From Polyangiaceae bacterium (GTDB lineage Bacteria; Myxococcota; Polyangia; Polyangiales; Polyangiaceae), in NCBI GenBank assembly GCA_025936205.1, contig JAICTU010000345.1, positions 1-9,915 on the forward strand: a stretch of 9,915 nt of DNA. Direction: 5' to 3'. The notes beneath the pieces were generated by a model. The model was given only the letters and a program-made list of their open reading frames with translations, had not been told where the DNA came from and searched no databases. Every line of letters begins with the position of its first letter. Positions within the stretch are counted from its first letter, which is position 1. Below are positions 1 through 5,225 of this stretch, piece by piece. A program made the position numbers and the translations under genes.

Positions 1-52
1 GCCGGGGGCCTGGGCCGGGGGGGGGGGGGGCCCGCGCCCGCCGGCCCCCCCC
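1..52. other. G-tract / C-tract low-complexity segment at window edge
   Basis: A run of 14 G (17-30) is followed 14 bases later by a run of 8 C (45-52), in a segment that is almost purely G and C. The tracts could pair as a G8/C8 hairpin (23-30 with 45-52), or the G-run could adopt a four-stranded structure. The segment lies just downstream of the stop of the minus-strand cytochrome-like gene, so it could act as a termination hairpin, but no T-tract follows on that strand. A sequencing or assembly artefact at a contig end is an equally good explanation. No gene is visible in 1-95. Confidence 0.5.
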
Positions 53-95
53 ACGCCTCTCACATGACTCTGTTACCCAGCTCGATCGCCCGACC

Positions 96-1694
96 TTACT
101 GACCCACCGCCGCGCACGCTGCCGCCGCGGGGCGGTTGTCACTGGTGATGCTGACGGCGCATAACGCCGGCAGGTACAGCTCTTCGAAGCCGGCGCGCAG
201 CAGGCTGCCGGAACGCAACACGGAGAGTTGCGTGTCGACTTGCTGGCTCAGGAAGCTGAGGTCGTCGCGCAGGTCGGCCGGGGTAAGACCCAGGTCGCCC
301 GCGGCGACAGCCAGGTCCACGTCGCCATCGAAGCGCTCGTAGACGGCTTCGACCGGATCGATCTGCAACTGGTCCAGCCCCAAGCGCGTCAGCGCCCGTT
401 GGTACAGCTGCATGTCGCTGCGCAGCGTCGCGTCGATCTCGGGTTGCGCGAGAAATGAGTCCTGGATCTCCTGGAAATCATCGGAGTTGAAGTCGCGTGA
501 GTTGGCCTGGACGTAGTTGCGCACTTCGTCCGTGATCGGGTTCAGGCCCGCCGCGTGGCAACCGTGGCAGGAGACGGTCTCCATTTCGCCTTCCGTCGGC
601 TCGACCACCACCTCGGTGTCCGTCTGGCGCACGCCGGCTCCATCGAAGATCACGTAGGCGTTGAGCCCGTTGGGCAGGCTGAAGATGGTCAGGATGGCGT
701 CCTCCTGAAAGCCGAGCGGATTGGCGAAAATGCTCTGACCTGCCGTGCCGTCGGCGAGGTCGTAGCGGCTCCAGTAGAAGCCCGGGCGATTCTCGATCTC
801 CAGTCGCTCCGCCACCGTGGGCTGGCGCGACAGCCGCGACTGGCTAGTGCCGGCGCGGATCACGACTCCTTGATCCTCCTGCGCCTCTTCGTCGATGCCC
901 AGCTGCTCGATCACCTCGTCTTCGCTCTCTGCGATGCCGAGCATCTCGTAGTAGAGGTTGTCCTTCAGCGCGACGTCGATCAGGGCATCGGCGTTCAGGA
1001 CCGGTACCAGCGTGTTGGCCTTCAGCTTGACGTCGTCGGCCTGGTCGCCCTCGAATTCGACTGCAAACTCCGACCCCGCAATGATCGCTTCCCACTTGTC
1101 GGTGAATGCAGCGCCGTCCACCACGATCGGTGCATCCCAACCCAAATCCCGCAAGTCGATGCGCAGCAGCGCTCCGTCGCTGCCCACCGGTTGGGGCAAG
1201 GCGATGCTGGCCTCGGTAGAGACGCTGTTGATGGATTTGATGAGCGCCAGGCGATCAAACTCCAGGTCGCTCGCGCAGGCGCCCTGGTTCAGGCGGTTGG
1301 CGAGGCTGATGTAGCGCAGGAACACCCGATCGCCGGCGTCCTGCCGGCTCAGGTCCTGTTGCATGCGCGTGTACAGGTCGTCGAAGCTGACGGAACCGTC
1401 GCAGGTCTGAGCCGCGGGCGCGGGCTCGGTAGCACCCGAAGGTGTGGCAGCGGCGCCGCTCGGGGCAGCGGGAGAGTCCCCCTGGGCGGGCTTGTCCGCG
1501 GTCCGCGCCGGCTGCGATGCCGTCGCGCTCGGGGATGTGGTCGTGGCAGGCGCCGTCACCTGCGTCTCGCCCGGCGTGGGCTCCGTGCGCGTCTGATGCT
1601 CTTGTCCGCAGCCGAGCGCGAGCCACGCGATGCTGCAGGTTCCAACAACCGCTCTGGGTCTCGAGCGCCAATCGGGTCTGGATGTTCTGTTCAC
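96..1694 (-). CDS. Predicted c-type cytochrome-like lipoprotein with one CXXCH motif
   Basis: This 532-residue protein is predicted to be exported, lipid-anchored and haem-binding. A basic N-terminus (NRTSRPDWRSRPR) and a hydrophobic stretch end in LALGC, a lipobox-like site with Ala rather than Leu at -3. An Ala/Pro/Thr-rich linker of about 60 residues follows. The folded region contains LLRIDLRDLGW and FSLPNGLNAYVIFDG, which I recall from cytochrome-c-like proteins of Planctomycetes and Myxococcota. One haem-attachment motif, CHGCH, lies at C376/C379/H380. The C-terminal 150 residues look helical and acidic. A role in periplasmic or surface electron transfer is inferred, and no redox partner is encoded nearby. 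I chose the GTG at 1694 because GGAGG (1704-1700) sits 5 nt upstream; the ATG at 1712 would add six residues but its nearest GGAGG is 17 nt away. The gene lies 174 bp downstream of the protease gene on the same strand, separated by strong hairpins. Confidence 0.72.
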   Translation of the reverse strand: MNRTSRPDWRSRPRAVVGTCSIAWLALGCGQEHQTRTEPTPGETQVTAPATTTSPSATASQPARTADKPAQGDSPAAPSGAAATPSGATEPAPAAQTCDGSVSFDDLYTRMQQDLSRQDAGDRVFLRYISLANRLNQGACASDLEFDRLALIKSINSVSTEASIALPQPVGSDGALLRIDLRDLGWDAPIVVDGAAFTDKWEAIIAGSEFAVEFEGDQADDVKLKANTLVPVLNADALIDVALKDNLYYEMLGIAESEDEVIEQLGIDEEAQEDQGVVIRAGTSQSRLSRQPTVAERLEIENRPGFYWSRYDLADGTAGQSIFANPLGFQEDAILTIFSLPNGLNAYVIFDGAGVRQTDTEVVVEPTEGEMETVSCHGCHAAGLNPITDEVRNYVQANSRDFNSDDFQEIQDSFLAQPEIDATLRSDMQLYQRALTRLGLDQLQIDPVEAVYERFDGDVDLAVAAGDLGLTPADLRDDLSFLSQQVDTQLSVLRSGSLLRAGFEELYLPALCAVSITSDNRPAAAACAAVGQ

Positions 1695-1699
1695 AGGTG

Positions 1700-1704
1700 C
1701 CTCC
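1700..1704 (-). promoter_or_regulatory. Ribosome binding site deciding the GTG start
   Basis: The minus strand reads GGAGG, then a 5-nt spacer (CACCT), then GTG at 1694-1692. This is a better initiation signal than anything in front of the in-frame ATG at 1712, so it shifts the cytochrome-like protein start by six codons. Confidence 0.55.
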
Positions 1705-1803
1705 GAGGTCATGGCGGAGGCGGGCCTCGCCTCCGCAGGTCGAGGCCCAGCGTGTCGAGAGCACGTGCAGCGGGTGTGCTCGCAGTGTGGACTACTATGC
1801 GCG

Positions 1804-1833
1804 ACGAGCGAGCAGCCCGCGCTGCTCGCTCGT
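1804..1833. terminator. Strong hairpin downstream of the protease gene
   Basis: A perfect 12-bp inverted repeat, ACGAGCGAGCAG (1804-1815) and CTGCTCGCTCGT (1822-1833), encloses CCCGCG; a further C-G pair can extend it to 13 bp with a 4-nt loop. It starts 36 nt past the protease stop in the direction of transcription. On the minus strand no T-run follows, so it is not a textbook intrinsic terminator. On the plus strand the stem runs into TTTC. It could terminate or attenuate transcription, or protect the protease mRNA 3' end. Confidence 0.5.
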
Positions 1834-1835
1834 TT

Positions 1836-1853
1836 CAGCAGAATTATCTGCTG
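1836..1853. other. Second hairpin, 2 nt from the first
   Basis: CAGCAGA (1836-1842) and TCTGCTG (1847-1853) form a perfect 7-bp stem around the loop ATTA. Only two bases separate it from the 12-bp hairpin at 1804-1833, making a tandem stem-loop pair just after the protease stop codon (1869). Its function is unknown; contribution to termination or mRNA stability is plausible. Confidence 0.45.
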
Positions 1854-1868
1854 CCAACCGATTCAGGC

Positions 1869-4259
1869 TCAGGGCGCGAACTGGATCGCCGGCGCGCCCC
1901 TCACCTCGATCGAAGCCCAGCCGCTGTGCGGCGCCGGCACCTGCACCGAGGCGGCGTTCATGTCCGACAGCTCCGTGCGGTAGACGTCGACCGTCTCGAG
2001 CAGAGCGCCCGAGGCGTCGTATACGAAGGCCGGCTCTTGCTCGCCGGCAGCTTCCGAGCCCGCCGGCAACGGCACGCCCCAGCGCGCCCCGTGCTGCTCG
2101 TCGACGATCAGCACGCGCCAGTCTCCGAGCCGCGCCGGGTCGGGCAGCTCCGACGCCTGCACGCGGTTCACGGTCATCACGGTATTGAGGATGCCGCTGT
2201 AGGTGTAGGCGCTGAACCACTGATTCTGGCAGTAGCCCATGATATCCGTGAAGGTCGGCGGCAGCAGCTGATCGCCGAGGGCGTTGTAGCCGTAGGTGCC
2301 GATGCTGCCGTTCGCCTGCGGGAAGTTGCCATCCACGCCCGTGATCTGTCCGCCCTGCGGCACACACGGCGCATGGTTGCGGCCGTGGTTGTGTCCCACC
2401 TCGTGCAACATGGTGAAGGCCGCCGTCTGATCGGCATAGGCCAGGCCCATCGAGGCCCGCTGCGCGGCAGGTTGGCGGCCTTGCGCCACATACCCGATGC
2501 CCGCCACGCAGCCGTTGCCGCAGAACTGGCGGAAGCTGTTCGCCGGCTTGAGCAGGCCGTAGTAGTACACCTCCGCGGCGGGTGCCTCGCGCTGCCGCAG
2601 CGCGCGCATCTGGTCGAGGTTGTTGGCCCAGTCGGTCGCGTCAGCGATGTCCACGGGGTCGCCCACCGTGATGTCGATGGCAGAGATCGGGTAGGTGTCC
2701 AGGAAGGCGGACTTGTACAGGTTGAGGGCCTGGTCGGTCACATCCGGCAGCAGCCCATTCGCGCGCAGCGGCACCAGGTGCAGCTTCACCCCGCCTGCGT
2801 CGATCGCAGCCAGGTCGGCGCCGCCCGTCGCCGGATAGCGCGGGCTCGCCGCTGCGCCGGCACCCGCCCCGCACTCCACGACCTCCACCGCGAACTGCGT
2901 GTCGGCCGTCACGCGCTCCGGCGGCACCACGAACTCGAACGTGCTGTTGCGGTCGTCGTCCGTGGATGCGGCGGCCACCGTCAGCGTGGACTTCGAGTAC
3001 TGGGTCAGCTCCTTGGCGTCCCCATCCTGCAGGAACAAGCGCGCAGACAGCTCGCGCTGGACCCAGCCGGCGCCCGGCGTGACGAACACGCGGAACAGCG
3101 TGGGCCGCTTGGCGACCATCGCCGGAGCGGGGTTGGCCACGGCCTGACCGTTGTTCGCGAGCGTGACCTTCACCGTCTGGTAGGCGGCGACCTGGGAGAT
3201 GCTCAGGTTCTGCGCCAGGCCCTGGCAACCGTCCTCGCCGGGAGCGCCGCTCTCACACGCCCCGCTGCTGCAGCCTTGACCCAGGCTGCACGCCACGTCG
3301 CAGCTGCCGCAGTGGGCGCTGTCGCTCTGCGTATCGACGCAGGTGCCGCCGCAGAAGGTCTGCCCGCTCGGGCACGCGCAAGCGCCCATGCCGCAGATCT
3401 GCCCGCCCGTGCAGGCGTTGCCGCAGCTGCCACAGTTGGCGGCGTTGCTCGTCGTGTCGACACAGGTGCCATTGCACAGCGTCTGACCGGCTGGGCACTC
3501 GCAGCTGCCCTGATCACAGATCTGCCCGCCCGTGCAAGCGTTGCCACAGCTCCCGCAGTGCTGGGCGTCCGTCTGCGTGTTGACGCAGCTCTGCGCGCCC
3601 GCGCCTACCGATACGTTGCCGTCCACGACCGTGAGCGCCGTCGAAGCGCACAGCACGCCCCCCGCCGGACACTGGCACTGACCGCTCTCGCAAGTCTGGG
3701 TGTCCACGCACGACTGTCCGCAGACGCCGCAGTTCTTCTCGTCCGTGAGCGTATCGACGCATTGATCCCCGCAGGCCGTCTGCGCCCCGGGACACAGGCA
3801 AGCGCCCGCCACGCAGCTGGCGTCACCGGGACAGCGGTTGTCGCAGGCGCCACAGTGCGCTTCGTCGCTGGCGGGGTTTGCGCAGTCTCTGCCGCAGAGC
3901 AGCGCCGGAGCGGAGCAGCCCTCGGCTTCCGTGCGGCAGCGCCCGCGATCGCAGATCGAGCCGGCGGCGCAAACAGTTTCGCAAGAGCCGCAGTGGTCAG
4001 CGTCGGAGGAGAGCTGCACGCACACATCGCCGCACGCCGCCGCGCCGTCGTGACAGGTCTCGCCGGTGGTCGTTCTCAGCGCCAGACGCGCGGAGTCGGA
4101 GGACTTGCCGCATCCGAGCAGGCCGCCCACGACTGCGCAGGCTGCCAGCACCGCGCGCACGCGACCCTGCCACCACGAGGACGGTCTCCCCGCGAGGGTA
4201 GAGCCCCTGATCGACGTCACAGAATGCGAGGAGCCAGAGCTCCAGCTGTTGCTCTCCAC
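1869..4259 (-). CDS. Metzincin-type zinc metalloprotease lipoprotein with six Stig1-like Cys repeats
   Basis: This protein of about 796 residues is a predicted lipid-anchored, extracytoplasmic protease. A hydrophobic segment ends in GLLGC, with C50 as lipidation site. Residues 69-335 hold six repeats of spacing C-x6-C-x3-C-x9-C-x2-C-x3-C-x5-C-x4-C, with motifs such as CVDTxTD and NCGxCGxxC that match Stig1-like modules. Residues 340-480 look like a beta-rich domain. The catalytic domain has HEVGHNHGRNH (H619, E620, H623, H629), the HExxHxxGxxH metzincin signature. DIMGYC follows as the Met-turn (M674), then QNQWFSAYTY, as in M66-like and related bacterial metzincins; the exact family is uncertain. 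A C-terminal domain of about 110 residues follows. The start is ambiguous: the frame opens with TTG at 4328 and has no N-terminal ATG. I chose GTG 4259, with AGAAAGG 7 nt upstream; GTG 4220 would give a more usual signal-peptide length. Confidence 0.82.
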   Translation of the reverse strand: MESNSWSSGSSHSVTSIRGSTLAGRPSSWWQGRVRAVLAACAVVGGLLGCGKSSDSARLALRTTTGETCHDGAAACGDVCVQLSSDADHCGSCETVCAAGSICDRGRCRTEAEGCSAPALLCGRDCANPASDEAHCGACDNRCPGDASCVAGACLCPGAQTACGDQCVDTLTDEKNCGVCGQSCVDTQTCESGQCQCPAGGVLCASTALTVVDGNVSVGAGAQSCVNTQTDAQHCGSCGNACTGGQICDQGSCECPAGQTLCNGTCVDTTSNAANCGSCGNACTGGQICGMGACACPSGQTFCGGTCVDTQSDSAHCGSCDVACSLGQGCSSGACESGAPGEDGCQGLAQNLSISQVAAYQTVKVTLANNGQAVANPAPAMVAKRPTLFRVFVTPGAGWVQRELSARLFLQDGDAKELTQYSKSTLTVAAASTDDDRNSTFEFVVPPERVTADTQFAVEVVECGAGAGAAASPRYPATGGADLAAIDAGGVKLHLVPLRANGLLPDVTDQALNLYKSAFLDTYPISAIDITVGDPVDIADATDWANNLDQMRALRQREAPAAEVYYYGLLKPANSFRQFCGNGCVAGIGYVAQGRQPAAQRASMGLAYADQTAAFTMLHEVGHNHGRNHAPCVPQGGQITGVDGNFPQANGSIGTYGYNALGDQLLPPTFTDIMGYCQNQWFSAYTYSGILNTVMTVNRVQASELPDPARLGDWRVLIVDEQHGARWGVPLPAGSEAAGEQEPAFVYDASGALLETVDVYRTELSDMNAASVQVPAPHSGWASIEVRGAPAIQFAP
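3252..4055 (-). repeat. Six tandem eight-cysteine repeats (Stig1-like) within the protease gene
   Basis: The modules occupy protein residues 69-108, 115-154, 156-195, 197-253, 255-294 and 296-335. Five are exactly 40 residues with identical spacing of all eight cysteines. The fourth has 20 residues instead of 3 between its second and third cysteines, a 17-residue insertion. Modules are joined by a single residue except for a six-residue linker after the first. Forty-eight regularly spaced cysteines imply a disulfide-stabilised rod folded outside the cytoplasm, probably a spacer or binding stalk for the protease domain. Confidence 0.85.
3394..3551 (-). repeat. Near-identical 35-bp direct repeats from recent module duplication
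   Basis: Bases 3394-3428 and 3517-3551 match at 33 of 35 positions and are offset by exactly 123 bp, which is 41 codons or one module plus its joining residue. They encode the CGSCGNACTGGQIC stretch of modules 5 and 4. The nucleotide identity exceeds that of the other modules, pointing to recent duplication or gene conversion of one unit. Confidence 0.75.
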
Positions 4260-4619
4260 TGAGCTGCCTTTCTTTTGCCCTGCGGCGTGATGCTTCGAGG
4301 AATTGCCCGATCCATGGGGCCCGGTCAAGCGCCGCAGAGGGCGTCTGCCAGAGGTGACGCGTACGGATTTGACCCAGTTTTCTCCCGACTTCGTGTTGCA
4401 TCGCCCCAGTGAGCGCAGTGGGCCGGCTGGAACCCGAGTGCGATCCAGAACCAGCGTCTGGAGGGGTGATTGTGCGGTGAAAAAGTGCGCCGGCGCTCCC
4501 TGTGCTAGAAATCTGCGCCGCCACCAGATTGAACACGGGGCAAGGGGATCCTAATCTGAGCGGGTAGAGAATGGACACGCTGCGGAGTCTCGACGCCTCT
4601 CTGTGGTTGGATCCGAACG

Positions 4620-4760
4620 ATGTCGCCAGCGGTCAAGGGCGGCGCCTCGCGCAGCTGGCTTCGAGCCAGCTCCCCCGAGTTCTCGCTCCTGCCCGCGCTC
4701 GAGCACGCCCGCATCTCGCGCGTCGAGCGCATCCCGTGCAGCATCGACGACAGCGATTGA
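4620..4760 (+). CDS. Possible small protein or gene remnant (46 aa)
   Basis: I do not recognise this gene with confidence. The frame runs from ATG 4620 to TGA 4760, and about nine in ten of its codons end in G or C, the pattern of the real genes in this window. The part SLLPALEHARISRVERIPCS loosely resembles the N-terminal region of aconitate hydratases (SLPALE...RLPxSI), so it may be a remnant of such a gene; that is a weak inference from memory. Only a poor Shine-Dalgarno (GGAT, 7 nt upstream) precedes the ATG. It ends 72 nt before the ABM gene. It could equally be chance openness in GC-rich DNA. Confidence 0.25.
   Translation: MSPAVKGGASRSWLRASSPEFSLLPALEHARISRVERIPCSIDDSD
4653..4671. other. 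Perfect hairpin upstream of the ABM gene
   Basis: AGCTGGCT (4653-4660) and AGCCAGCT (4664-4671) form an 8-bp stem around a TCG loop. It has no T-tract on either strand. It lies inside the small candidate frame and about 160 nt before the ABM start. It might be an operator palindrome or a leader structure; no family can be assigned. Confidence 0.35.
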
Positions 4761-4817
4761 CCGCCCTGGGGCGTCCTTGCCGAGCTGTTCGGCTTCTGGC
4801 ACGGTGCGCTTGTTTTC

Positions 4818-4824
4818 AAGGAGG
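4818..4824 (+). promoter_or_regulatory. Perfect Shine-Dalgarno AAGGAGG
   Basis: AAGGAGG lies 8 nt upstream of the ATG at 4833. It is the strongest ribosome binding site in the window. It fixes the ABM gene start and argues against reading the region in the overlapping plus-strand frame that begins at 4571. Confidence 0.85.
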
Positions 4825-4832
4825 AGCCGTCC

Positions 4833-5165
4833 ATGGAACTGAGTGCTCTGGTGGTGAAGATCCGCGTGAAGCCAGAATATCGCGAGCAGTTCCTCGAGCA
4901 GATGTGGGCCGATGCCCATGGCTCCGAGAAGCATGAGCCCGGTTGCTTGATGTTCAACATCGTCCAGGATAGCGCCGATCCCAACGTGATCCGTCTGTTC
5001 GAGGTGTACGCGGACGACAAGGCCGTGGAGGCCCACAAGACGGCGCCTCACTTCCTCCATTGGAAGGACACCACGAAGGACTGGCTCGCAGAGCCTCTCG
5101 AAGTGACTCGCTGCAACACCGTCTATCCGCCTGCCGGAGCGTGGAAAAAGCGTTCTGCTCCGTGA
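4833..5165 (+). CDS. ABM-domain protein (putative quinol monooxygenase, YgiN-like)
   Basis: This 110-residue protein has the size and layout of single-domain antibiotic biosynthesis monooxygenase (ABM) proteins, which form dimeric ferredoxin-like barrels in the cytoplasm. The first strand is LSALVVKIRVKPEYREQF. EPGCLMFNIVQD, VIRLFEVYADDKAVEAHK and the HxxxxHFLHW region follow in the usual order. Members include YgiN-type quinol monooxygenases, LsrG-type isomerases and cofactor-independent oxygenases of polyketide tailoring; sequence alone does not choose between them, and no substrate pathway is encoded beside it. The start is well supported by AAGGAGG 8 nt upstream. The gene stands alone on the plus strand, diverging from the protease gene and converging on the TPR-GT41 gene 60 bp away. 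Confidence 0.85.
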   Translation: MELSALVVKIRVKPEYREQFLEQMWADAHGSEKHEPGCLMFNIVQDSADPNVIRLFEVYADDKAVEAHKTAPHFLHWKDTTKDWLAEPLEVTRCNTVYPPAGAWKKRSAP

Positions 5166-5169
5166 CCGC

Positions 5170-5202
5170 CAGCGCCCCCTGGAGCCTGCATTCGCGGCGC
5201 TG
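5170..5202. terminator. Weak candidate hairpin between convergent genes
   Basis: CAGCGCC (5170-5176) and GGCGCTG (5196-5202) form a 7-bp stem with a 19-nt loop in the short gap between the convergent ABM and TPR-GT41 genes. No T-tract follows on either strand. Position is the main support, so this is a guess at a bidirectional terminator. Confidence 0.25.
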
Positions 5203-5225
5203 AAGCCCCGCCGCTCAGCCGCCTC

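Larger units (their letters stand above)
4260..4832. other. Long divergent intergenic region
   Basis: This stretch separates the minus-strand protease gene from the plus-strand ABM gene and should carry promoters for both, but I could not identify a convincing -35/-10 pair. It contains one short codon-biased frame (4620-4760), a perfect 8-bp hairpin (4653-4671) and the Shine-Dalgarno of the ABM gene. No tRNA, riboswitch or mobile element is recognisable. Confidence 0.5.

Noticed and set aside
3252..4055. Regular repeats considered as a CRISPR or other DNA-level array
   Set aside because: Periodicity is in whole codons (about 41 codons), the units encode conserved cysteines inside a long open frame, and most units differ at the DNA level.
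555..4262. Very long plus-strand open frame (1235 codons) opposite both lipoprotein genes and crossing the gap between them
   Set aside because: Its codons are exactly aligned with those of both minus-strand genes, so a stop would need TTA, CTA or TCA in them, codons that are rare in GC-rich genomes. The product is Arg/Ala/His-rich and without domain-like phrases, while the minus strand encodes lipoboxes, CXXCH, Cys repeats and a zinc motif.
4797..4813. TGGCAC resembling the -24 part of a sigma-54 promoter, upstream of the ABM gene
   Set aside because: The TTG that should form the -12 element is two bases too far away and lacks the following C. Transcription would also start nearly on top of the Shine-Dalgarno.
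4571..4936. 121-codon plus-strand frame overlapping the ABM start
   Set aside because: It has no Shine-Dalgarno and an Arg/Ala-rich composition, and it runs through the perfect ribosome binding site and first codons of the ABM gene in another frame.
4551..5060. Minus-strand frames antisense to the ABM gene (4505-5038 and 4551-5060)
   Set aside because: The plus strand carries a complete family-length ABM protein with a perfect ribosome binding site; the antisense frames show no family pattern.
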